From the NCBI GenBank assembly GCA_002747825.1, contig PDQQ01000015.1, positions 46,961 through 110,960 of the forward strand: 64,000 nucleotides of DNA, in the 5' to 3' direction. Positions 9,232 through 17,412 of this stretch are shown in pieces. This stretch comes from Deltaproteobacteria bacterium. GTDB taxonomy: Bacteria; Desulfobacterota; Desulfobulbia; Desulfobulbales; Desulfocapsaceae. Every line of letters starts with the position of its first letter. Position 1 is the stretch's first letter. The translations under genes were made by a program, and so were the position numbers. Below the pieces are notes generated by a model. It ran no database searches. It was not told the DNA's origin and saw nothing but the letters and a program-made list of their open reading frames with translations.

Positions 9232-11520
9232 TCATCTGCCTTTTTTCCTTTCCTGCAATAACTTCTGGTAAAAAGAGAGGGTCTGTTCACACATAGCCTG
9301 TGAGGTAAAATTCTCCTTCACACGCCGCCTGTTGTTTTCGCCAATCTCCCGAAGCCTTTCGGGGGTTGAAGAGAGGGCTTCGCCGATCGCCCCAGCCAAC
9401 TCTTCTACATTTGCAGGAGGAACGATCCAGCCGTTTTCACCTGGAATAACTGTTTCCAGGCTGCCTCCGTGCCCCGTGACAATCACCGGACAGCCCATGG
9501 CCATAGCCTCAACGGTTGTTCGACCAAAGGCCTCCGGTTCAAGGGATGAGGTAGACAAAACAATATCTGCCAGCAAAAAGGCCGCCGGCATATCTGTGCA
9601 ATGTCCGACCAGCTTCACTCTGTCCTGAAGGTTATTTTTTTGAATTATATCGAGCAGTTCCATGCTATAACTGCGGTTTTCTCCATCGTCTCCGACCAGA
9701 ACCGCCTGAAAACTTAATTCTTTTAACAAAAGCAGACTTTTTAAAAAAATCTCCTGTCCTTTTAAACGGGTTAAACGGCCAGGTAACATAAGCAGCGGTA
9801 CACCATCCACAATACCCCATTTCTGGCGCAGAGCCTGGCAACGCGCATCTTCTACACCGTCTGGATCAAAAGAGTCTATCTCAACCCCACGAAAGATAAG
9901 CTGCACATTTTTTTCCCGGAAATATTTTTCCTTGATATGTTCTTTGATACCTTTGGAAACGGCGATAACCCCCTCACTCTTGGTCATGATCGCGCTATAG
10001 GCATTCACCGAATAAAAGCCGTGAAAAGTGGTTATCAAAAGAGGTCTTTTTTCGCACCGTATGCTATGCCAGACGATATAACCGACCCAGGCAGGCATCC
10101 TTGATCTGAGATGCAGAACATCGACTCTCTGTTGCTTAATCAGTCGTCGCAAAGGAAAAAGACAAGAGAGGACAAGCGGAGATTTTGAACCAATGGCCAT
10201 CGGGAAATGTCTGCTGCCCTCTTTCTCCAGATCTTCGACAAGACGACCGCCTGCGGAAACAACCAGGGAACGATGCCCATGCTGGGCCAGATATTTCCCC
10301 ATTTCAAGGGTCCCCCGCTCGACCCCCCCGCTTTTCAGTTCCGGGAGCAGCTGCATAACGGTAAGCCTGGACGGCTTGGATCGATTTCTGCAAAGTTCAT
10401 CGTAAGCCTCAAGCGTTTTCTCACACATCCGCTGAGCTGTAAAATGCTCGACGGCATAGCGGCGTCCGGCTCTGCCCATCTGTCGGCACATCTCCGGAGA
10501 ATCCATTGCCTTGACAAGGGTTACAGCCAGTGCCTGCGGGTCAAGAGGGGGGATAAGCCAACCTGTTTTTTTATCAACGATGGTCTCCAGACTGCCTCCA
10601 TGGGCCGTCGCAACGACAGGCTTTTCCATCGCCATTGCCTCGATAGCCACCTTACCAAAGGCCTCAGGCTGTGCTGAAGAGGCTGAAACGACAATATCAG
10701 CGAGCATAAGGGCTGCCGGCATATCACTGCAATGTCCAACCAGCAGGACCTTATCCTCGAGCCCTCTGACCCTGATCATCTCCCTCAATTTTTTGGTATA
10801 CGACGAGTTCTCCTGAGTATCACCAACCAAAAGACAGATAAAATTATAGTCGTGGATATTTGAAAGGGCCTCAATGAGTATATCCTGGCCTTTTAAATGG
10901 CTCAGTCGCCCGGGAAGAATTATTGTTGAATCATATTTTTGCCCTTTCAACCATGCACTACGTAGAGCCTCCACCCTGGCACTGGACACGCGATCAGGAG
11001 AAAAGGACTCAATTGCAAAGCCTCCATGTATCAATCTGATTTTTTCGGGATCGATTTTATAGTGCTGCAGGATATGCTGGGAAATAGTCTCGGAAACCGC
11101 CACCACTACCTGCCCTTTTGTCATAATAGAAGAGTAGGCGTTTACCGAATAAAAACCGTGGAAGGATGTTACTAAAGAGGGTCGTGCCGACTCTGGAAGC
11201 ATTTTCCAGGCCCAAAAACCGATCCAGGCTGGCAGACGGGAACGAAGATGCAGGACATCAACATTCTGTTCAACGAGAAAATCCTTGAGTTTGAGGATAT
11301 ACTGCAGACAGCGAAAACTTTTTTCCCCGATGTACTTCCAGAGGATATGGATGCAACCAGCCTCTTCTATCTGCCGGACAAGCCGCCCTCCGCCGGAAAT
11401 AACAATGGATCTATGCCCATTGCGCGCCAGATGGATCGCAAGATCAACTGTTTCTCCTTCCACCCCGCCTTCTTCGAGATTTGGCAAGAGCTGTACTACC
11501 GTATATTTTTTGGCCACCAT
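9232..11520 (-). CDS. Tandem two-domain GT4 glycosyltransferase
   Basis: A 762-residue protein made of two complete GT-B fold glycosyltransferase family 4 units, about residues 5-380 and 388-755, that are clearly duplicates of each other. Both halves carry 'QLLP.L..GGVE', 'DVLHLRSR.PAW', 'FHGFYSVNAYS.IMTK', 'PGRL..LKGQ', 'LVGHC.DMPAA..LADIV.S' and the donor-binding E-x7-E region ('EAFG...EAMAM'). Single-domain relatives add sugars to LPS core or other envelope glycans using nucleotide-sugar donors. Its start overlaps the end of the ELM1-family gene by 25 bp, indicating translational coupling. Both halves keep the donor motifs, so both may be active; the substrates are unknown. Confidence 0.88.
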   Translation of the reverse strand: MVAKKYTVVQLLPNLEEGGVEGETVDLAIHLARNGHRSIVISGGGRLVRQIEEAGCIHILWKYIGEKSFRCLQYILKLKDFLVEQNVDVLHLRSRLPAWIGFWAWKMLPESARPSLVTSFHGFYSVNAYSSIMTKGQVVVAVSETISQHILQHYKIDPEKIRLIHGGFAIESFSPDRVSSARVEALRSAWLKGQKYDSTIILPGRLSHLKGQDILIEALSNIHDYNFICLLVGDTQENSSYTKKLREMIRVRGLEDKVLLVGHCSDMPAALMLADIVVSASSAQPEAFGKVAIEAMAMEKPVVATAHGGSLETIVDKKTGWLIPPLDPQALAVTLVKAMDSPEMCRQMGRAGRRYAVEHFTAQRMCEKTLEAYDELCRNRSKPSRLTVMQLLPELKSGGVERGTLEMGKYLAQHGHRSLVVSAGGRLVEDLEKEGSRHFPMAIGSKSPLVLSCLFPLRRLIKQQRVDVLHLRSRMPAWVGYIVWHSIRCEKRPLLITTFHGFYSVNAYSAIMTKSEGVIAVSKGIKEHIKEKYFREKNVQLIFRGVEIDSFDPDGVEDARCQALRQKWGIVDGVPLLMLPGRLTRLKGQEIFLKSLLLLKELSFQAVLVGDDGENRSYSMELLDIIQKNNLQDRVKLVGHCTDMPAAFLLADIVLSTSSLEPEAFGRTTVEAMAMGCPVIVTGHGGSLETVIPGENGWIVPPANVEELAGAIGEALSSTPERLREIGENNRRRVKENFTSQAMCEQTLSFYQKLLQERKKGR

Positions 11521-12467
11521 TTTTCAATTATATAATCGGCACAGCGTTGTGCCTCGTTGATTGTTTGCAGATTGTCAGAAATATTTTTTCCACTCTGCCA
11601 GAGTGCAAAAGGTCGTACAAGATTTTTTTCCAGAAGAAGCCCCTCGTTTTTCTCGAGTTTAGCGCCACCAGCCAACCAGTCCACCGGCAGTATATTTACC
11701 TGACAACCGGCAGACAAAGCCTCATATACCATAGAGACAGAATCCGCCGTCACCCAAACGTTGCGGCAGAGATGGTACTGTCGCTCAATCCAGCCCTTTT
11801 CTGTGCTTCTGTAATCAAAAAAAGCCACGTTAGCATAGCTTTTGACCATTTTTGTGAGAAGCTCACAGGTGGCAGCCGGTGTCCTGGGTGAAGAGGAGAG
11901 AGACCAGAAAATATCTGTCTCTTTTTCTATAATCTGCAAGATCTGCGAGACAAGCCGCTCCTGATCCCAGATATGTGTTTTACTGTCCTTGCCGCCTAAC
12001 AGGATAAGGCCCTTGGCGGAATCATGTTTTTTCTTGTCAAACAGGGTGTTTGGGGCACCAACAGTGACAAAGATATTCGAACCGGAAACAGGACCGTCGT
12101 GCTCTGGGACAAAACAGATATCGAAAAAACAACGATACAGAAAATCGGGGGTCATACAGGTAACAGCTGGAATGCCAAGCCTCTTCTTGATTGTTAAGGC
12201 AAGGGCATGGGTCCTTGAACCGGTGCAGATAACAAGATCTGTTGCCCCGTTATCGAGAAAATCCAACCAACAGGCCCAGGGAGGTAAAAAACGGGCAAAC
12301 TGAACCCCAATCTGACGAGGCAAGCCAAAATCAGCGACAGAAACCATAGCCATCTGAACGGCAAGCCGATTCTTGAGCCCACGCACAAGGCCAAGGCTCT
12401 GTTTTTCATGGCCAGGACGACCATCGGTTACAACCGTAACCCGAAGACCCTGCTCACCATTTTTCAT
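11496..12467 (-). CDS. ELM1/GtrOC1-family putative nucleoside-diphosphate-sugar epimerase or glycosyltransferase
   Basis: The 323-residue protein resembles the bacterial 'mitochondrial fission ELM1' family (formerly DUF1022): N-terminal 'VTVVTDGRPGHEKQSLGLVRGL', 'DLVICTGSRTHALAL', 'SLSSSPRTPAAT', and C-terminal 'WVTADSVSMVYEALSAGCQVNILP', a GT-B-like nucleotide-sugar binding pattern. Plant ELM1 acts in organelle fission, but bacterial members sit in LPS and glycan loci, and that fits here because the gene overlaps a double glycosyltransferase. The actual reaction is not established. Confidence 0.75.
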   Translation of the reverse strand: MKNGEQGLRVTVVTDGRPGHEKQSLGLVRGLKNRLAVQMAMVSVADFGLPRQIGVQFARFLPPWACWLDFLDNGATDLVICTGSRTHALALTIKKRLGIPAVTCMTPDFLYRCFFDICFVPEHDGPVSGSNIFVTVGAPNTLFDKKKHDSAKGLILLGGKDSKTHIWDQERLVSQILQIIEKETDIFWSLSSSPRTPAATCELLTKMVKSYANVAFFDYRSTEKGWIERQYHLCRNVWVTADSVSMVYEALSAGCQVNILPVDWLAGGAKLEKNEGLLLEKNLVRPFALWQSGKNISDNLQTINEAQRCADYIIEKWWPKNIR

Positions 12468-12573
12468 AAGGTCTGTGTTCTGCCCTTCGAAAAGACATCA
12501 TTATCTTGCTCGAGGTGGCTTTTGAGGCGATACTGGAGACCCGCCACCCTTCAATCTCTCGGCGAGCTTGACA

Positions 12574-14700
12574 CTAATCTTGTTGGTGCTTTTCTATAAT
12601 TTCTTCGATTTTATCACCTGGATATCGTTTGATGTTTGTCCTTCCCTGGGCTATGACTGAGGCCGTTCTCGGCTCACCGGTAATCGAAGCCATCTCCCCA
12701 AAGTATTCCCCCGGCTCAGAGATCTCGGCAATCTTTTTGCCTCCCTTGACCACATTCAGAGAACCACGCACAAGTTTGAAAAAGTCTCTATCATTATTCG
12801 CTTCACGAATAATAACATCACCGTCTTCATATTTCTCGACATCCGGGTTAACCATATAGGCCGGCAGACTCTCTTTATGGGCAACGGTGCGACGCAACGC
12901 CTCATCAACACTGGTAATACCAGCCCTCACCTTATCCAGGGCTGCCTCACGCAGCGGACTCATGCCCTCCTGTATGGCAACCTTTCTCAGCTGATCTTCC
13001 GGGACCTCTGCGCTGATGGCTTTTGCCACCTCATCAGTTACCTCCATAAGCTCAAAAAAGCCAACCCGCCCTTTATAACCGAGACCATTACATTCACTGC
13101 AGCCAACCGGACCATAAATTGTCAGATCGTCTAATTCACTTTCCTTAAAACCAACGTGAAGCAGTTCCTCATCGCTATACGTAACCTCCCTTTTACAACT
13201 CTGACAGAGACGACGGCCGAGTCGCTGGGACAGAACCATGGTAACAGATGATGCCAGCATAAACGCAGGAATGCCGATATCGACCAGACGACCAATGGTC
13301 GCCGGGCTGTCGTTGGTATGCAGCGTGGAAAAAACGAGATGACCGGTCATAGCGGCCTTTATCGCAATCTCAGCCGTATCCATATCTCGAATCTCCCCGA
13401 CCATAATGATGTCAGGATCCTGCCGTAAAAAGGCTCTAAGAGCTGCGGCAAAGGTCATGCCAACATCCTTGTTCACGTTCACCTGATTGATTCCCTTGAA
13501 ATTGAACTCAACCGGGTCTTCGGCGGTAAGAATTTTGATGTCCTCATTGTTCATCGAGTTCAGCGCAGAATAGAGGGTAACAGTCTTTCCTGAACCGGTT
13601 GGCCCTGTCACCAGCAAAAGCCCCTGGGGTTTTTTTAAACACCTCTTCAGCATATCAAACGTCTTTTGCTCAAAGCCAAGTTTTGTCAAATCAACATTCA
13701 GTGAAGATTTATCGAGAATACGCAGAACAACCGATTCTCCAAAAAGGGTTGGCAGCGAAGAAACGCGAAAATCCACAGAACGATTCTTCCCCACACGCAT
13801 TTTGATACGACCATCCTGGGGTATACGTCTTTCCGTAATATCAAGACCGGCAAGAATTTTTACACGGGCAACAAGCGCATTTTTAATGTTGAGCGGCAGG
13901 TTCATCGACTTAAACAGAGAACCATCCTTACGACAACGAACCTGCATGGTCTTTTCATATGGCTCGATGTGGATATCAGAAACCCCATCCTGCACCGCCT
14001 TGACCAGGATACCGTTGACCAGCTTGATGATTGGCGCATCAGAGGCAGCAAACGAATCAGTTCCCTCATCTTCATCGTCGGATTCAATAACAAATTCATC
14101 GGCAGCTTCAGCCACAATCGAGCCAAAATCATCGACCTCAGTGACATCTATCTCCTCATCCGATTCATCCGTCTGTCCGTAGAGGGCTTTTATCTCATCA
14201 TCGTCAACCTTATAGTATTTTCTATAGGCCTCAAGAATATCCATCTCTGCAGAAACACATACAGAAAGCTCCTTCCCGGAAAGTTCCTGGAGGGCCTCAA
14301 CCGCCATATCGTCGGAAGGCTCCGCCATGGTCAGCTGCAGGGTATTACCGGCAACCTGCAGGGGAAAGGCCAGATAATCCTTTACCTTTTCATAAGGTAA
14401 GAGCTTGAGTGCATCCGCGGAAGGAACCTCGTCACGAATAATCACAGGTGGATAATTATGCTGCCTTGAGAGAAAGTTAAAAACTGTATTCTCGTCGATA
14501 TATTCAAGCTGTCGAAGTATGGAACTCAACCGCCCGCCCTTTCGCCGGAGAATCTTTTTCGCAGCCTCCATCTGGCTTGGCGTTATATACCCTGCCTTAC
14601 TCAGCAAATCCCCTATCTTTAACTTGCCAGCGCCGGTACGATCCTTAACCGTTCTTTTTCTGGCCGCTCCCCTGGAAGCTGTTTTACTACGCGCGTTCAT
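12574..14700 (-). CDS. pilB: PilB/GspE-type pilus assembly ATPase with C-terminal cyclic-nucleotide-binding domain
   Basis: A 708-residue secretion-superfamily ATPase that powers type IV pilus extension (or type II secretion). In order: an MshEN-like N-terminal domain (about 26-165) with two imperfect repeats of the RLGxxL...Q type; an Asp/Glu-rich linker (165-215); the ATPase core with Walker A GPTGSGKT (366-373), 'DPDIIMVGEIRD' (428-439) and the tetracysteine C499/C502/C534/C537; and a cNMP-binding domain (about 618-705) with the phosphate-binding cassette 'FGEMASITGEPRTAS' (667-681), including the Glu and Arg that contact cyclic nucleotides. A good Shine-Dalgarno (AAAGGGAG) precedes the ATG. 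The pilin cluster lies 25 kb away, so the pilus assignment is from family, not linkage. Confidence 0.88.
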   Translation of the reverse strand: MNARSKTASRGAARKRTVKDRTGAGKLKIGDLLSKAGYITPSQMEAAKKILRRKGGRLSSILRQLEYIDENTVFNFLSRQHNYPPVIIRDEVPSADALKLLPYEKVKDYLAFPLQVAGNTLQLTMAEPSDDMAVEALQELSGKELSVCVSAEMDILEAYRKYYKVDDDEIKALYGQTDESDEEIDVTEVDDFGSIVAEAADEFVIESDDEDEGTDSFAASDAPIIKLVNGILVKAVQDGVSDIHIEPYEKTMQVRCRKDGSLFKSMNLPLNIKNALVARVKILAGLDITERRIPQDGRIKMRVGKNRSVDFRVSSLPTLFGESVVLRILDKSSLNVDLTKLGFEQKTFDMLKRCLKKPQGLLLVTGPTGSGKTVTLYSALNSMNNEDIKILTAEDPVEFNFKGINQVNVNKDVGMTFAAALRAFLRQDPDIIMVGEIRDMDTAEIAIKAAMTGHLVFSTLHTNDSPATIGRLVDIGIPAFMLASSVTMVLSQRLGRRLCQSCKREVTYSDEELLHVGFKESELDDLTIYGPVGCSECNGLGYKGRVGFFELMEVTDEVAKAISAEVPEDQLRKVAIQEGMSPLREAALDKVRAGITSVDEALRRTVAHKESLPAYMVNPDVEKYEDGDVIIREANNDRDFFKLVRGSLNVVKGGKKIAEISEPGEYFGEMASITGEPRTASVIAQGRTNIKRYPGDKIEEIIEKHQQD

Positions 14701-15258
14701 AATCTCCCTTTACCTTAATGAACAGAATCAAGAATAGTACAGAGTAAACTATCCCGCCGCGAGCGGCGGGGTATCAGCCCCATAACTTCGCAATAAAAAT
14801 AGTATCAAATTTGAACATTTGTTAAAAGAATTCTTAAAAAAGAACTTCTCAGGTGCTCAGATTTGCAATTACACAATAACGTAGAAAGACACAAACAAAA
14901 AAGCAAACATTGACTAATATTTTACCGAGACAACGGCAAAAAAAATGATCATCTTTTATGATAGCACAAAATCACTATGAGAAACAAGTTCGTAAAAACG
15001 ATCTTTTAAAAAAACAGAAACGTCTTTTTTGGTTGTTCAATTCTTCTGCAAAGGTGCAGAAAGTTGTCCCGCAGAAAAAATGGCACAAGAAACCTCAATC
15101 GCCCAAAACAGAAAAATACAGAGAGGAACAAGCTGGGATATTTGTGGTAAACGAGAGAAGCCCCGCACGTTATTTCAGAAATTGTAAGATAAAAAACGGT
15201 ACGGGGCGATCAGAAATTGAGATGCAAAAAACAATGTGTATCGTATCTGCGCAACACC
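14701..15258. other. Intergenic region upstream of pilB
   Basis: About 560 A+T-rich bases between the end of nifS and the start of the pilB-type gene, both on the minus strand. It should carry the pilB promoter. It holds a G+C-rich hairpin at 14753-14770 and an imperfect inverted pair (GCCCCG near 15157 and CGGGGC near 15203) just after nifS that could end its transcript. The plus-strand frame from 14958 runs 134 bp into nifS and is not called. Confidence 0.5.
14753..14770. repeat. G+C-rich hairpin upstream of pilB
   Basis: CCCGCCG, loop CGAG, CGGCGGG: a compact seven-pair stem with a tetraloop, 53 bp before the pilB start and standing out in an A+T-rich region. No T-run follows, so it is more likely a 5'-leader structure or small repeat than a terminator. 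Confidence 0.55.
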
Positions 15259-16440
15259 CTATTCTTTCCAGAAAGGAGAAAGCTTTCGAAGTAAGGCGAT
15301 TATCGGAGGGAGTTTCTCAAGCACAAAATCGACCTCTTCCATTGTGTTATAAACACTCAATGAAAAACGGATGGCACCGTGGGCTGCAGTAAAAGGAACA
15401 CCCATTGCCCGAAGCACATGGGACGGTTCGAGGGAACCAGAGGTACAGGCAGAACCCGATGAAGCACAAATATTATAACGATTCATATGCAATAAAATAG
15501 CTTCACCCTCGACGTACTCAAAGCTGATGTTTGTGGTGTTTGGTAAACGTTCAGTCTTGTGCCCATTGAGCATTGCGTTGGGAACCATGTTCAATAGACC
15601 TTCTTCCAGTCTGTCCCGCATAACCCGAACCTGCGTGTTTTCTTCGTCCATTTTTTGCTCAGCAAGTTCACAGGCCTTGCCAAGCCCGACGATTGAGGCA
15701 ACGTTCTCGGTTCCCCCACGCCTTCCCTGTTCCTGGTGACCACCGGTCAAAAAAGGAATAAAAAGGGTCCCTTTTTTTATATACAGCACACCAACCCCTT
15801 TGGGGGCATGGAGTTTATGCCCGGAAAGAGAAAGGAAATCAACATCGAGATCCTTGAGTTGCATGGGCAACTTGCCAACGGCCTGAACCGCATCGGTGTG
15901 AAACAGAATTCCTCGCTCGCGGGCCATCCTGGCCATTTGCGGAATGGGGTTGAGCACCCCGGTCTCGTTATTTGCCCACATTACACTGACAAGGGCGGTA
16001 TCATCTGTCAGAGCCTTCTCGTATTCATCAAGGTCCAGCATGCCTTCAGAATCAACCTTGAGACTGGTAACCCGGTATTTTTTTCCCATTGCCATCTCAA
16101 GATTGTCACAGAGGCTCTTTACCGCCGGATGCTCTACCCGTGTTGTTACGACATGACGCTTGTCTGGAAATGCCCGCAGTGCAGAGAGAATGGCCGAAGA
16201 ATCACTTTCCGTACCACAGCTGGTAAAAGTAATCTCTTCCGGGGTACAGCCAAGCAGGCTGCTGACCCTGTTTCGAGCCGTCTTGACGGCATCTCCAACG
16301 ATACCACCAAAGGTGTACATACTCGATGGATTCCCATAGGAGTGCGTAAGATAGTCCATCATCGATTCGAGCACCTCAGGAGCGACCCTTGAGGTGGCAT
16401 TGTTGTCCATGTACACCACGTCTTTATTGTCAATAAACAT
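15259..16440 (-). CDS. nifS: Cysteine desulfurase (NifS/IscS family)
   Basis: This PLP enzyme takes sulfur from cysteine and passes it to the Fe-S scaffold. The 393-residue protein has 'YMDNNATSRVAPEVLE' at the start, 'SGHKLHAPKGVGVLY' with the PLP lysine, 'GGHQEQGRRGGTENV', and the active-site loop 'SSGSACTSGSLEPSHVL' with the catalytic cysteine, as in the NifS/IscS (group I) branch. A good Shine-Dalgarno (GAAGGAAG) lies inside the 3' end of nifU, and the nifU stop and nifS start overlap by one base, so the two are translated together. Confidence 0.94.
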   Translation of the reverse strand: MFIDNKDVVYMDNNATSRVAPEVLESMMDYLTHSYGNPSSMYTFGGIVGDAVKTARNRVSSLLGCTPEEITFTSCGTESDSSAILSALRAFPDKRHVVTTRVEHPAVKSLCDNLEMAMGKKYRVTSLKVDSEGMLDLDEYEKALTDDTALVSVMWANNETGVLNPIPQMARMARERGILFHTDAVQAVGKLPMQLKDLDVDFLSLSGHKLHAPKGVGVLYIKKGTLFIPFLTGGHQEQGRRGGTENVASIVGLGKACELAEQKMDEENTQVRVMRDRLEEGLLNMVPNAMLNGHKTERLPNTTNISFEYVEGEAILLHMNRYNICASSGSACTSGSLEPSHVLRAMGVPFTAAHGAIRFSLSVYNTMEEVDFVLEKLPPIIALLRKLSPFWKE

Positions 16441-17276
16441 TATACTTCTTCCTTCACAATCAGAGAATCAAGCACGAGTTCGCGCAATTTTTTTTCAACG
16501 TAGTCCTTAATGGTTGTCTGCGACATGTTACAGCTTTTGCAGGTGCCGCGAAGAGAAACCACGACAAAGTCACCATCGACATCCACAAGTTCAATATCGC
16601 CACCATCTTTGGCCAGTCCGGGCTTGATTTCCCGATCAAGGACCTCTTCAATTCTCTTGATTTTTTGCAGTACCGTCATGCGTCTTGGCCTGGGTGCTGC
16701 TCCCTCACTTATCGGAACAACGCCAACGGCCTCGGCCAAAATATCCTGCAGGCGTCCTTCACATTTGCCGCAACCCCCACCGGCCTTGGTGAAATTGGTA
16801 ATTTCCTCGACGCTCCGAAGACCAGACTCCTGTACCGCACGCCGAACCTCAATATCCGTTACCCCAAAGCATTCACAGACAACCTCCCCTTCAGCCATCG
16901 GCAGAATCAAACCACGGTAGTCAGCAATGGCCGCCTCAAGCGCTTCGCGCCCCATAACCGAGCAGTGCATCTTCTCTTTGGGCAGGCCACCCAAAGCTTC
17001 GGCAATATCCTCATTGGTGATTTTTGCCGCCTCATCGACGGGTAACCCTTTAATCATCTCGGTAAGCACAGACGACGAGGCAATGGCGCTGGCACAGCCA
17101 AAGGTCTTGAATTTTGCATCTGTAATAATATCGTTGTCGTCGATAGAAAGCGTTAATTTTAAAGCATCACCACAGGCCAACGAACCAACATCACCCGTGC
17201 CACTGGCATTTTCGATTTCCCCCACATTTTGCGGTTGTAGAAAATGTTGCTGTACCTTATCCGTATATTCCCACAT
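16440..17276 (-). CDS. nifU: Iron-sulfur cluster scaffold protein NifU (three-domain)
   Basis: A 278-residue full-length NifU with three modules. The IscU-like scaffold has its three cysteines in 'SLACGDAL', 'TFGCASA' and 'KMHCSV'. The middle BFD-like [2Fe-2S] domain has 'VCECFGV' and 'GGGCGKCEG'. The C-terminal NifU domain has 'GTCKSCNMS' (CxxC). It receives sulfur from the coupled NifS and delivers clusters to target proteins. The presence of this pair does not itself imply nitrogen fixation; many anaerobes use nifUS as the general Fe-S system. The start is supported by CAGGAG. A partial IscR-like operator lies about 30-55 bp upstream. Confidence 0.95.
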   Translation of the reverse strand: MWEYTDKVQQHFLQPQNVGEIENASGTGDVGSLACGDALKLTLSIDDNDIITDAKFKTFGCASAIASSSVLTEMIKGLPVDEAAKITNEDIAEALGGLPKEKMHCSVMGREALEAAIADYRGLILPMAEGEVVCECFGVTDIEVRRAVQESGLRSVEEITNFTKAGGGCGKCEGRLQDILAEAVGVVPISEGAAPRPRRMTVLQKIKRIEEVLDREIKPGLAKDGGDIELVDVDGDFVVVSLRGTCKSCNMSQTTIKDYVEKKLRELVLDSLIVKEEV

Positions 17277-17304
17277 TGTGTACTCCTGTTTATAAATAAT
17301 GAGG

Positions 17305-17329
17305 TATAATTACTCTCAAAGTCGACAAT
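17305..17329 (-). promoter_or_regulatory. Possible IscR/Rrf2-type operator upstream of nifU
   Basis: Read on the minus strand this 25-mer begins ATTGTCGACT, nine of ten positions of the left half of the IscR type-1 motif (ATASYYGACT), with AGT at the correct place in the right half and then divergence. It is 29 bp upstream of the nifU ATG, where an Fe-S-responsive regulator would act. The weak right half keeps confidence low. Confidence 0.3.
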
Positions 17330-17412
17330 AATACCTGATGAACAAATTGCAACCGCAGAACAGAAATAAAAAAATTGCAAAGAAAAAACAAATACCCCCA
17401 TAAAAAAATGGG

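Noticed and set aside
14958..15392. 144-codon plus-strand frame upstream of nifS
   Set aside because: It runs 134 bp into nifS on the opposite strand, is very Lys/Gln-rich and resembles no family.
16440..17276. nifU/nifS read as evidence of nitrogen fixation
   Set aside because: This pair is the general Fe-S system in many anaerobes, and no nif structural genes are in the window.
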